Below are positions 44,018-52,571 of a DNA stretch of 64,000 nucleotides, piece by piece. Within the stretch, counting starts at the first letter, position 1. Each line of letters opens with the position of its first letter. The position numbers and the translations under genes were made by a program. This DNA comes from Candidatus Magnetominusculus dajiuhuensis (GTDB lineage Bacteria > Nitrospirota > Thermodesulfovibrionia > Thermodesulfovibrionales > Magnetobacteriaceae): assembly GCA_015233465.1 (NCBI GenBank), contig JADFXP010000004.1:62001-126000 (forward strand), given 5' to 3'. A model generated the notes under the pieces. That model was given only the letters and a program-made list of their open reading frames with translations. It was not told where the DNA came from and did not search any database.

Positions 44018-44908
44018 GTGAAGATTAAGATATTTAAAATTGTAATGTTAGTTTTATTAATTAGCGTTCTCCCTATTTCTACATATTTCGCTTCTGCGGC
44101 AGACATCGTGTCTCTTGAGGTCTCAGCAGGTTTTTGGTATGAGATTCCAACCTTTGGACTGGCTCTTGATTTTAGTCAGATTATTCAAAATATGCTTAAT
44201 AATCAAAAATTGCCTCAATTACCGGGCAATACCTATACAACAACCTCAAATTACACTATTAGTGCACCTTTTAAGTCAGAATTAGCATTTATGGCAAGGG
44301 CAAAATTTGAACATCCACTCCCTGTTATACCGAATATTTATGTGCTTTATACTCCTGTTATTTTAAACGGTTCAATAACCTTAAATGGTTCAGTTAATGT
44401 TAAAGATTCATTTGGGCATTCTGCTACAACAAATATTACTCGAAATGTTGCAAGTATGGATACTTCAATGAATATGTTTGATATAGCGTTTTATTCAGGA
44501 ATACCATTTTTGAAGGCAGCTTCTCTTGGATGGTTTAGTTTAGATCTTGGCTTGGATTTTAAAGTGTTGTCTGTGCCTACTGCATTGCTGCCAACTGGGA
44601 CAACTCTCCCAATAAACGTTATACCAATACCTACTATTTATGCTGCCTTTCAGGTATCTCCTGCTGAAATGGATGATTTTTCATTTGAAGGAGAGGCTCG
44701 GATTCTGCCAGCATTTATAATTTCTGACATTACATCTCAACTTAACGCATCAATTTATGATCTTTTAGGAAGGGTAAAGTACAATTTTCTAAAGCCCGCA
44801 TACGTTTCAGTTGGCTATAGGTATCAAGCAATTGCAGTTGGATCTCAGGGTATAGCTGTATCAGTTAAGACACAGGGGCCTTTTGCAGAGGTTGGGACGA
44901 TATTTTAA
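44018..44908 (+). CDS. Exported beta-barrel-like outer membrane protein (TIGR04219-like)
   Basis: A 296-residue secreted protein. GTG start behind AGGAGGAAAC, signal peptide of about 28 residues ending ASAADI, then beta-rich sequence opening LEVSAGFWYEIPTFG and closing with VSVGYRYQAIAVGSQGIAVS and a final aromatic residue, FAEVGTIF. The AGFWY opening recalls the TIGR04219 outer membrane family. It starts a cluster of four secreted proteins on the same strand, with 25 to 79 bases between them, so it is likely part of one envelope operon. Function unknown. Confidence 0.65.
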   Translation: MKIKIFKIVMLVLLISVLPISTYFASAADIVSLEVSAGFWYEIPTFGLALDFSQIIQNMLNNQKLPQLPGNTYTTTSNYTISAPFKSELAFMARAKFEHPLPVIPNIYVLYTPVILNGSITLNGSVNVKDSFGHSATTNITRNVASMDTSMNMFDIAFYSGIPFLKAASLGWFSLDLGLDFKVLSVPTALLPTGTTLPINVIPIPTIYAAFQVSPAEMDDFSFEGEARILPAFIISDITSQLNASIYDLLGRVKYNFLKPAYVSVGYRYQAIAVGSQGIAVSVKTQGPFAEVGTIF

Positions 44909-44933
44909 CCTTAACAAGGTATAAACAAATAAT

Positions 44934-46070
44934 ATGATGAATAAAAAAATATATATATCTATAGTACTAATTGCTATATCTTTAATATTTTCTGATACAC
45001 TATATGCTGATGTTAAATGCGGTGAAGCTGTTGGTGAGGCTGCGATAAACGGTACGGATATTCCTTCTGCTAAGGCAGAGGCTATAGCGCGCGCAAAGTG
45101 GTCTGCCATAGAGCAGCTTGTTGGCGTTGAGGTAAAATCTCAGACTATTGTACAAAATATGGCTTTTGTGGATGATGCAGTCAGCCGAGAGATTGGCGGA
45201 GTTGTAAAAAGTTATGATGTATTATCAGAAAAAAAAGGAACGGATACTTATACTGTAAGGATTAAGGCATGCGTTGAACCTGCAAAGGCTGAAAAAGCCG
45301 TATCAGCTCTTGCTCGAAATAATTCAGTTATTGTTTTTGTACCAGTAAAAAAGGCTGTGTCTTCTCCTACTGAAGCTCAATTTGTGGAGACAAATGTACT
45401 ATCAGAGGCAATTATCAGCGGGCTTACAGAGAGCGGATACACGGTAGCAGATTTAGCCTCAGGTCAAACCTCAGATGTTGGAATGGTTGAGCAAGCCCTT
45501 AAGAGCGGAAATCTTCTTTCTTTGAGAAGTCTGTTATATAAATTTCTTGCAAATATTTTGGTTATAGGGAGTGCTGATTATACTGTTTCAACAGAAAAGG
45601 GAGCAGATATTGGATATGGTGTTAAAATGCCGTTTAATAATATTACAGTAACTTTAACTTATCGAATTGTTTATAAAGATGCAAACGGCGAGATGGTAAT
45701 TCTGTCAGCAGGCTCAAAATCAGACAAAGGTATGGCTGCAAATATTAATGACGGGATTAGAAAGGGATTAAACAAAATATCTGAAAATATTACTCCAATA
45801 ATTGTTAATAAAATCGCAGAACATACAAAACTTTCTGTAAAAAGGGTACAGGTTAAGGTTGAAGGAGTGCCAGATATAAACGCTAATTTTGAGGTCAAGG
45901 ATATGCTGACTAATATTTCATGGGTTAATAGCGTGGAAGAAAGCGGGATTGGCGAGTTTGTAGTTAAATACTCTGAAAATACTATATATCTAGCAAATAG
46001 TATAAATCAGAAAGAAAGACTTAAGGTATCAAAATTTACACCATATTTAATAACAGTTAAGTATAAATAA
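44934..46070 (+). CDS. FlgT-like periplasmic protein
   Basis: A 378-residue protein with a signal peptide (cleavage near LYADV). The region after it (AINGTDIPSAKAEAIARAKW, then AIEQLVGVEVKSQT and GGVVKSYDVLSE) matches the FlgT N-terminal domain, and a middle domain resembles FlgT/LpoB-like folds (IIVNKIAEHTKLSVKRV). FlgT belongs to the Vibrio flagellar H-ring, but homologous domains occur in many bacteria without that ring. No flagellar gene lies in the window, so a general envelope role is more likely. It is followed after 79 bases by the SLH lipoprotein. Confidence 0.7.
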   Translation: MMNKKIYISIVLIAISLIFSDTLYADVKCGEAVGEAAINGTDIPSAKAEAIARAKWSAIEQLVGVEVKSQTIVQNMAFVDDAVSREIGGVVKSYDVLSEKKGTDTYTVRIKACVEPAKAEKAVSALARNNSVIVFVPVKKAVSSPTEAQFVETNVLSEAIISGLTESGYTVADLASGQTSDVGMVEQALKSGNLLSLRSLLYKFLANILVIGSADYTVSTEKGADIGYGVKMPFNNITVTLTYRIVYKDANGEMVILSAGSKSDKGMAANINDGIRKGLNKISENITPIIVNKIAEHTKLSVKRVQVKVEGVPDINANFEVKDMLTNISWVNSVEESGIGEFVVKYSENTIYLANSINQKERLKVSKFTPYLITVKYK

Positions 46071-46149
46071 ATCTTAATATATTATTGTAAACTGCGGATG
46101 CTGCAGAAGGATTTTTAATTAATAAGAATTAACAGTAAATGGAGGACTT

Positions 46150-47400
46150 ATGATGGAAACTTTTCTGAGCAAAGTAACATTAGTTAAGCTAAGAAAAGAT
46201 ATTTTATTACTGTTGACGGGTTTGCTGCTTTTATTAATGGTTAATGGCTGCGCTCAACAGGCAGTAAAATGTACTTCTCCTGAAGATAATAGAGAGCATC
46301 ATTATGTACAGGGTATGGAAGCCATTGAGAAAGAACAGTATGACTCTGCGCTTTCAAAGTTTGAAGGCTCTGTTTATTGTGATGAAAGATATTCGCCAGC
46401 ATATAGTGGAATGGCTATTGCAAATGCTAATATTGCTGATAAACTTAAGGATCCAGAGTTTAAACAAACCAAGTTCAACTCAGCTTTAAAATTTCTTGAC
46501 CTTGCAGATAAATTGACCAAAACCCATGAAGAAGAATTTGCCTATTATACAGCAAAAATAAGGGTTCTAACCATAATAAAAAGCAGTGATTGGTTAGCTC
46601 AGGCATCATCTGCCTATAATGCAGGCAAGAGATTAGACGTATATGAAAATAAGCTGGATTATTATGAAGGTAAAGAGGCAATTGATTATTTTATGGGTAT
46701 CGCATATTTCAAAGGGCTTGACTTTAATCGGTCAGCAGATGCCTTTAAGGCTGTCTTAAACGCTAAGCGTGAAGGCAAATGGAATCAAAAGGCAGATGTA
46801 ATGTGGAAACGTCTTGATAAGGTTGTACGGGCAATGTCTGGTATTACAGTTGGAGACGTTGGGAAAAAGATAGCCTTAAAAGACGAGATAAGCAGAGCTG
46901 ATTTAGTTGCTCTTTTGATCGATGAATTAAAGCTGGATAAACTTTTCGCAGGTCGGATTCCTGTTAAGTCTGAACTCAACAAGATGGAGGCAGAGTTTAC
47001 CCCAGCAGATATAATGAATAATCGTTTTAAAGATGAAATTATGACAATACTCAAGTGGAAGGTCAGAGGTCTTGAACCCATTTATGATCAAACTACAAAG
47101 GCAAGTTTATTTATGCCTGATCAGCCGGTAAAACGAGGTGAGATGGCGTTGATACTTGAAGATGTTCTCATTAAATTAATTCATGACGACTCACTTGCGA
47201 CTAAATTCTTTGGAAATGAGAGATCACAATTTCCAGACATTCGACCAACGTCTCCGGTGTATAATGCTGCAATGAACATGACTACAAGAAATATCATGGA
47301 AGGCGAACTTTCGGGGGAATTTCGACCAAATGATTCAGTAAATGGTGCTGAGGCATTACTAGCAATAAGGGTGCTTGAGCAAACCATGAATATCCATTAG
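46150..47400 (+). CDS. Lipoprotein with TPR-like repeats and SLH domains
   Basis: A 416-residue lipoprotein. The signal sequence ends in the lipobox LMVNGC (Cys35), so it is acylated and membrane anchored. TPR-like helices follow (EHHYVQGMEAIEKEQYDSAL; FNRSADAFKAVLNAKREGKW). The last 180 residues carry SLH-type motifs: ISRADLVALLIDEL, KRGEMALILEDVLI and RSQFPDIRPTSPVYNAAMNM. SLH domains bind cell-wall polymers, so this lipoprotein may tie a membrane to the wall. GGAGG precedes two adjacent ATG codons (46150 and 46153). Confidence 0.78.
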   Translation: MMETFLSKVTLVKLRKDILLLLTGLLLLLMVNGCAQQAVKCTSPEDNREHHYVQGMEAIEKEQYDSALSKFEGSVYCDERYSPAYSGMAIANANIADKLKDPEFKQTKFNSALKFLDLADKLTKTHEEEFAYYTAKIRVLTIIKSSDWLAQASSAYNAGKRLDVYENKLDYYEGKEAIDYFMGIAYFKGLDFNRSADAFKAVLNAKREGKWNQKADVMWKRLDKVVRAMSGITVGDVGKKIALKDEISRADLVALLIDELKLDKLFAGRIPVKSELNKMEAEFTPADIMNNRFKDEIMTILKWKVRGLEPIYDQTTKASLFMPDQPVKRGEMALILEDVLIKLIHDDSLATKFFGNERSQFPDIRPTSPVYNAAMNMTTRNIMEGELSGEFRPNDSVNGAEALLAIRVLEQTMNIH

Positions 47401-47439
47401 TATGGATATATTTATAAATAATTTTAGGAGGATGTGAAA

Positions 47440-48369
47440 ATGTACAGAAGGATATTAGCTATTTTAATCGTTGTATTATCATTTTCAGCATTAGCATATG
47501 CTGCAGATGATGAGGTTGGCGCTACCTTTGCTAAAACTAGCGAGTATTTAAATGCAACAAAATCGTCAATTACGACAAATGCAACTCAAGGGTTTGAAAA
47601 CGGATACCTGTTAGTAAAAGGAGAGGCAGGCCCTAGACCAGATGCACGCACACCAGGACTTAGGCGTATACAAGCTATCACAGCAGCAAAGGCAGTTGCT
47701 TATAGGGAACTTGCAAGTGTTATTAATGGGGTGGCAGTTGCTGGTGAAACCACAGTTGAGAATCTTGAATTATCATCAGATAGGATACGTACAGCAGTAT
47801 CAGGAATTATTAAAGGCGCTGTTGTAGTTTCTGAAGATTACAATGACCAAGAGGGTATTGCGCTTGTATTAGTTAAGATTGGCATGAATGGCCCTGGCAG
47901 TTTAGGCGATACTTTGTATAAAAATCTGAAATCCGATCCATCAATGGCAAGTGCTGTTGCAACAACAGCTCCAAAATTTGCTCCTCCAAAGGCTGAAGTA
48001 GCTGCTGAAAAGCCAGCTATCATTGCTGCAGGATATGATGGTCTGATTATTGATGCAACTTCTCAGAGTTTTAGACCTGCCCTTATCAATAGAATTTACT
48101 CTCCAAATGGCGAGGTTATTTATGATCCATCAAAGATCAGCCAGAAGGTTTTAGTTGATCAAGGGTGCGGTGAATACACAAATAGCATTGACAAGGCAAA
48201 GGCTGCTTTAGGTTCACGCGGTGTAAATAATCCGCTCGTAGTTTCTGCTGTAAAATCAGTAGGGAATACTGACTTACAGGTATCTGAAAAAGATGGAGTT
48301 GATATATTTACAGCAAATCAGAAATCACCATTTTTGGCAAGCGCAAAGGTAGCATTTGTTTTAAAATGA
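47440..48369 (+). CDS. LPP20-like secreted protein
   Basis: A 309-residue secreted protein with a signal peptide ending AYAADD. The central region GLRRIQAITAAKAVAYRELA followed by VAGETTVENLELSSD matches the LPP20/DUF400-type domain (repeated ARxAA..DAxRxLxExxxG pattern), which also relates to FlgT N-terminal domains. The last 110 residues form a second beta-rich domain (GYDGLIIDATSQSFRPALIN) resembling LPP20-associated domains. I choose ATG 47440, 8 bases after AGGAGG; a GTG at 47434 is too close. It ends the envelope cluster and is followed by a terminator. Confidence 0.7.
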   Translation: MYRRILAILIVVLSFSALAYAADDEVGATFAKTSEYLNATKSSITTNATQGFENGYLLVKGEAGPRPDARTPGLRRIQAITAAKAVAYRELASVINGVAVAGETTVENLELSSDRIRTAVSGIIKGAVVVSEDYNDQEGIALVLVKIGMNGPGSLGDTLYKNLKSDPSMASAVATTAPKFAPPKAEVAAEKPAIIAAGYDGLIIDATSQSFRPALINRIYSPNGEVIYDPSKISQKVLVDQGCGEYTNSIDKAKAALGSRGVNNPLVVSAVKSVGNTDLQVSEKDGVDIFTANQKSPFLASAKVAFVLK

Positions 48370-48376
48370 TTTTAAT

Positions 48377-48425
48377 GGATGCGTAAATTTTGGGTTGATA
48401 CTTGAAATTTTCGCATCCTTTTTTT
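48377..48425 (+). terminator. Rho-independent terminator of the envelope cluster
   Basis: GGATGCG plus AAATTT pairs with AAATTT plus CGCATCC (48377-48418) with one unpaired base on each side, followed by seven T residues (48419-48425), directly after the LPP20-like stop. It marks the end of the 44018-48369 cluster. Confidence 0.85.
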
Positions 48426-48693
48426 ATTTAACTTTTCATTCCCTGTAGTTTGGCTAAAGTGGTGTACTTTTTTGCGGGAGCAGGTCTGTGACCTGCTCCT
48501 CATATTTCAAGTTCTGTAAGAGTGCTTTACGTAATCCGAAACTTTCGGGAACTGGTGATACACCTGCCCAGACTTGGTGGTTCTGTATTTAAACAATAAG
48601 TCATTAAAGAATTAAAACCAGTCTTGCCTTTAAGCGATAGGAACGAAATATTGATGTCTAATAATTAAAGAGATATTCTATTATGGGGATTCT
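48426..48693. other. Intergenic region with a GC-rich hairpin
   Basis: Between the envelope cluster and the radical SAM gene. It holds a 10-bp hairpin GGAGCAGGTC-TGT-GACCTGCTCC at 48477-48499 with no T-run, a member of the scattered GCAGG/CCTGC palindromes, and a small CCGAAA-C-TTTCGG dyad near 48536. The rest is unremarkable; no coding frame with a ribosome site was found. Confidence 0.6.
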
Positions 48694-50616
48694 ATGAACG
48701 TTATTTTTTTTCATTTTACAATCTATTCTAACGTTTCTTTTGGAATATTATCACTATCAGATATATTAATAACTAAAGGTCATAATGTAAAAATAATTGG
48801 GACTCCTAAGGGCATTGGTCATTTATTAGAGAGCGCTAAGAATAAAAATCTATTAATAAAAGTTATAAAAAATTTTAATCCTGATATTATTGGATTTTCA
48901 ACAATGACTCCTGATGCTGATTGTATCCCGATATTTTCAACATATTTGAAGCAGCAATTTCCTAAAGTTCCAATTATTTGTGGTGGATACCATACGTTGA
49001 TTTATCAAGAAAAGGTATTAGAAGAAAATAAGTTTCTTGATTTTGTTTTTTATGGAGAAGCAGAAAAATATTTTCCCATATTTTTATCTAAATTGGAAAA
49101 AGGGGATTCAAATTATACTGATGTTTTGGGGCTTATTTTTAGAAGCAATGGCACTATAATTAAAAATGATATTCCAGAATTATTTGATTTTAATGACGTT
49201 ATTCCTATAAGGGCATTTCAGTTTACATCAAAAGAGATATGGAAAACATATAAACCTGATAAATCAATCCCATTAATTCCGCTATTGTTACCTAATATTA
49301 CTATGCTTCTTTCAAGAGGATGTCCTTATCATTGTACATTCTGCCAGTTATTTCCTAATAATTCATATAGCAAGATGCGGCACTTGAAACCTGAATCTTT
49401 TAAACGGCAGCTTGATTATATAATATCAAATCATAAGCCAAGCAGTTTGTTTATCATTGATTCAAGTTTTGATATTAACAAAAAATGGGCAAGTGAGATT
49501 ATTTCTATTATTAAAGATAGTAAACAAATAATAGAATGGGGTTGTTATCTGCGTCCAAATCTTGTTACTGAGGATTTCATTAAGGAGATAAAAGATGCGC
49601 GATGCACTTCAGTGAATTTATATCTTGAAGGAAGTACAGAGAGGATACGCAAAGATATTTTAAGAAAACAGGTTACAAATGATGATCTTCAGTCAGCGTT
49701 TAGTTTGTCAAAAAAATATGGTTTATTTATTCATACGAATTTAATGATGGGTTGTCCTACAGAAACAGAAGAAGAATTACGAGAAGGGTTTGAGTTTTAT
49801 GGAAAACTTATGCCTGATACAGGGACATTTGGATTTTTATCTATAATTCCCGGCACTGAATTGTGGGAGAAATATAAAGACAAAATAATTATTAATAGTT
49901 ATAGCGATTTTGGTTTTAATAAACATTCAGAAAATATTATTAGAGATGATAAAAAAATAAATTTTAGTGAAATTAATCCGAGATTTCTGCTTGAAAAAAG
50001 TTATTCCTTAAATGTTTATTTTAAGACTTTTGGCGCACTTTGTCGTGATAAAATATCTATTAAAAACAAGACGATTCTTTTAATAGAAACAGGAAAAAAT
50101 ATAAATTTTACAGATATAATTAATCTTCTTTTTAATGAATATGTAAGTTATGATAATATTAGAATAGATGTATTAATCTCACGTGAAATAGATGCAGCTA
50201 AATATATTACTACATTTAATATGAACTCTATAATAACTGATCTAATGCCAATTGATATAGAAATTGAGGATAAACTCTGGAGTAATCTAGGCAAGAACTT
50301 ATATGATATTATTATTGCTCCAATAAATGATGAGCAAGGTATAGCTGCAAAAAAATTATCTGAAATTGCTGGAGTATTAGGTGTTCGTGTAATGTTTTTC
50401 ATTAATATGGATAAAAGTATATTATATGAATATGACATGAAATACAAAAGTATATCAAAAATTGAAGTTGAACAAGATTTAAACATTTACTTAAAAGTGT
50501 GTATGATAACTAACAGAATGTATAAGATTGCTTATAATATATATCATATTGTTCCTGATGCTATAAAAAAACTTGGAATAAATCTTATAGATAAATATGC
50601 AAAATTTATAAAATAG
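48694..50616 (+). CDS. B12-binding-type radical SAM protein with unknown C-terminal domain
   Basis: A 640-residue protein. Residues 1-150 form a cobalamin-binding-like Rossmann region (NVIFFHFTIYSNVSFGI; IIGFSTMTPDADC; ICGGYHTLIY). A radical SAM domain follows with SRGCPYHCTFCQLFPNN near 212, GCYLRPNLV and MGCPTETEEEL. This half matches the B12-dependent radical SAM family, used for methylation or rearrangement of lipids, antibiotics and tetrapyrroles. From about residue 455 onward an extra Rossmann-like domain (KTILLIETGKNINFTDIINL; LYDIIIAPINDEQG) is not recognised. It is isolated from other genes and notably AT-rich. Confidence 0.78.
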   Translation: MNVIFFHFTIYSNVSFGILSLSDILITKGHNVKIIGTPKGIGHLLESAKNKNLLIKVIKNFNPDIIGFSTMTPDADCIPIFSTYLKQQFPKVPIICGGYHTLIYQEKVLEENKFLDFVFYGEAEKYFPIFLSKLEKGDSNYTDVLGLIFRSNGTIIKNDIPELFDFNDVIPIRAFQFTSKEIWKTYKPDKSIPLIPLLLPNITMLLSRGCPYHCTFCQLFPNNSYSKMRHLKPESFKRQLDYIISNHKPSSLFIIDSSFDINKKWASEIISIIKDSKQIIEWGCYLRPNLVTEDFIKEIKDARCTSVNLYLEGSTERIRKDILRKQVTNDDLQSAFSLSKKYGLFIHTNLMMGCPTETEEELREGFEFYGKLMPDTGTFGFLSIIPGTELWEKYKDKIIINSYSDFGFNKHSENIIRDDKKINFSEINPRFLLEKSYSLNVYFKTFGALCRDKISIKNKTILLIETGKNINFTDIINLLFNEYVSYDNIRIDVLISREIDAAKYITTFNMNSIITDLMPIDIEIEDKLWSNLGKNLYDIIIAPINDEQGIAAKKLSEIAGVLGVRVMFFINMDKSILYEYDMKYKSISKIEVEQDLNIYLKVCMITNRMYKIAYNIYHIVPDAIKKLGINLIDKYAKFIK

Positions 50617-50954
50617 CTATTGAGGTGATCAAGGGGCAGGGGGGCATCGTTTAAAAAGCCCCAAATTCGATTATAAAGTGGTATTGAAGGATTTTTTGAA
50701 TTAGGCTGTTTTCAAAAGTTATAATACTTTTGGCAATTATTATAATTATATACCGTCCAGTTATATAGTGAAAGAGTGTTATTTATCTTTAGTTGAGATA
50801 TAAATATCATTTACTTATATATTGATTTGAATCGTTAGTCAAAATACTTGAGAATATTCTTTGAATCATCTCATAAATTAGTTATTTATTAAAAAATTAC
50901 CTTATTATCGTATTTTGACTAAGTATGTTTTAGATAGAGAAGGAGTGAATATAT
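50617..50954. other. Intergenic AT-rich region with a 13-bp inverted repeat
   Basis: 338 bases downstream of both the radical SAM gene and rpmH. TTAGTCAAAATAC (50835-50847) is repeated in exact inverse at 50910-50922 with a 62-base AT-rich spacer, possibly a small repeat element or the transcript end of rpmH. No reading frame with start and ribosome site was found; in particular no rnpA, which often follows rpmH. Confidence 0.6.
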
Positions 50955-51098
50955 TTAAACAGCGAGTTTTTTACGTCCTTTAGCTCTTCTGTTTGCAATA
51001 ACCTTTCTACCGCCTTTGGTAGTCATACGATTTCTAAAACCGTGTTTTCTCTTTCTACGTTTTTTATGAGGATTAAATGTAGTATATGCACCGCCCAT
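50955..51098 (-). CDS. rpmH: Ribosomal protein bL34
   Basis: A 47-residue protein read by hand; it matches bL34 closely from residue 8 on: [19 protein letters not shown], then [20 protein letters not shown]. Only the first six residues (MGGAYT) differ from the usual MKRTYQ start. ATG is at 51096-51098. In many bacteria rpmH is followed by rnpA, yidC and trmE; here nothing coding follows for 330 bases, so rpmH stands alone, facing tRNA-Leu. A sigma-70 promoter lies at 51162-51192. Confidence 0.93.
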   Translation of the reverse strand: MGGAYTTFNPHKKRRKRKHGFRNRMTTKGGRKVIANRRAKGRKKLAV

Positions 51099-51161
51099 AT
51101 TATCACACCCGCTTTATAGATTTTTTATTAAGATTGACTACCTGTTGTTTAATCAACTATA

Positions 51162-51192
51162 ATTATTAACAGAATTGAGGTCGTTTTGTCAA
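51162..51192 (-). promoter_or_regulatory. Sigma-70 promoter for rpmH
   Basis: Minus-strand TTGACA at 51187-51192 and AATAAT at 51162-51167, spacer 19 bases, with an A/T-rich tract upstream of the -35 that is shared over 19 bases with the promoter at 15981-16009. The strong -35 and upstream tract fit a highly expressed ribosomal gene; the long spacer lowers certainty about the exact -10. Confidence 0.55.
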
Positions 51193-51335
51193 GAAATAAT
51201 TTTTTATAGTAATTTGAATTGAAAAAATATAAGATATAAAGTAAATTATAAAGAAAGAAGTTGATAAAATTATTGAAAAAATCTTTTTTTTAGTGTAATT
51301 TATGCTATACTTGTTATAATATTTGAATAACCAGT

Positions 51336-51419
51336 GCCGGAGTGGCGGAACTGGTAGACGCAAGGGACTTAAAATCCCTCGGGTTTAGGCCTGTGCCGGT
51401 TCGAGTCCGGCCTCCGGCA
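51336..51419 (+). tRNA. tRNA-Leu (anticodon UAA)
   Basis: An 84-base class II tRNA. The acceptor arms GCCGGAG and CTCCGGC pair perfectly with discriminator A at 51419; the anticodon stem AGGGA/TCCCT encloses CTTAAAA with anticodon TAA at 51370-51372; a long variable arm (CTCGGGTTTAGGCCTGTG) precedes the T arm CCGGTTCGAGTCCGG. D-loop GGAACTGGTAGAC is normal. CCA is not encoded. A TATAAT at 51315-51320 gives a likely -10. Confidence 0.97.
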
Positions 51420-51484
51420 TTAATAAAATTGGAATAGTCATAAGAATTGGCTAAATTTATTAATGAAAAAACATAATAGGGACT

Positions 51485-52369
51485 ATGATAAGAAAAGCTA
51501 TATTGCCAGCAGCAGGATTAGGAACAAGATTTTTACCTGCAACTAAGGCTTCGCCTAAGGAGATGTTACCGATTGTTGATAAGCCAATGATTCAGTATTC
51601 TGTAGAAGAGGCTGAAAGCTGCGGTATAAGAGAGTTTATTATTATCACAGGTAAAAATAAGAGGGCAATCGAAGATCACTTTGATTCTGCATTTGAACTT
51701 GAAGAAAATCTTCGCCAAAAGGGTGATAATCGTTTAATAAATGAAATCACTAAGCATGGAGATCTGCGTTTTGCTTACATAAGGCAGGGACGTCCGCTTG
51801 GACTAGGGCATGCGATTCAATGCGCAAAACCTTTTGCGAAAAAAGAATCCTTTGCAGTTCTTTTGGGTGATGATATAATTGATCCTGATGATACGCTGTT
51901 GTCTGATATGATAAAGATATACAATAAGTATAATGCCCCTGTTATTGCTTTAAAAGAGATTCCTGAGGAAGAGGTTTCAAGGTACGGTGTTATTGATGGA
52001 GTAAAGATAGATGAGCATTTATATCGTGTAAAGAGTCTGGTTGAAAAGCCGTCAGTTGGAGATTCACCTTCAAATCTAGCTATTGTAGGAAGATATATCT
52101 TAACTCCTGATATATTTGAGATACTTGAGCAGATGCCTCCGGGCAGAAATGGTGAATATCAACTCACAGATGCCCTCAATGAATTAGCAAAACAGAGGGA
52201 TGTCTATGGTTTTTTATTTAAAGGCAGGCATTATGATGCAGGGGATAAGTTCGGATTTTTGCAGGCAACTATAAATCTTGCTTTAAAACGTCCAGAGTTC
52301 TCTGAGCAGTTAAAGGCTTATATTACCAATTTGTCAGCAACATTTGGACTAACTAAAGATATTAAATAA
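51485..52369 (+). CDS. galU: UTP-glucose-1-phosphate uridylyltransferase
   Basis: A 294-residue nucleotidyltransferase that makes UDP-glucose. The start IRKAILPAAGLGTRFLPATK is diagnostic, with KASPKEMLPIVDKPMIQY, the Asp-rich GDDIIDPDD and NGEYQLTDALNELAK. UDP-glucose feeds UDP-glucuronate and thus the decarboxylase-like enzyme at 3386, a link by pathway logic only. It stands 66 bases after the tRNA-Leu gene; length is normal. Confidence 0.93.
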   Translation: MIRKAILPAAGLGTRFLPATKASPKEMLPIVDKPMIQYSVEEAESCGIREFIIITGKNKRAIEDHFDSAFELEENLRQKGDNRLINEITKHGDLRFAYIRQGRPLGLGHAIQCAKPFAKKESFAVLLGDDIIDPDDTLLSDMIKIYNKYNAPVIALKEIPEEEVSRYGVIDGVKIDEHLYRVKSLVEKPSVGDSPSNLAIVGRYILTPDIFEILEQMPPGRNGEYQLTDALNELAKQRDVYGFLFKGRHYDAGDKFGFLQATINLALKRPEFSEQLKAYITNLSATFGLTKDIK

Positions 52370-52571
52370 GTGTTTGTGACTTTTTTTAACTAATAATGTG
52401 AGTTTGGCTAAAGTTGGGGATATACATTAAATCTTCTATTTTGTAAAATGAGTTTAAAAAAATGACTCTTTGTGGACTTTAAGCTAAAATAAACCTTGCA
52501 AGGCACTATGGTGAGACTTGATGGATTCTGCATCCCCAAAACCTGCAAGACATTAAGGTGAAGATAATATT

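Noticed and set aside
50617-50954. Hidden rnpA downstream of rpmH
   Set aside because: No open frame of the right size or with the RNR motif on the minus strand.
48447-52414. A 14-base identical stretch, AGTTTGGCTAAAGT, at 48447-48460 and 52401-52414
   Set aside because: In 64 kb of AT-rich DNA several 14-base matches are expected by chance, and the flanks do not align.
52490-52570. Imperfect direct repeat (CCTTGCAAGGCACTATGGTGA and CCTGCAAGACATTAAGGTGA-like) upstream of lon
   Set aside because: The second copy includes the lon ribosome site; similarity is limited and no heat-shock operator such as CIRCE is present, so I do not assign a function.
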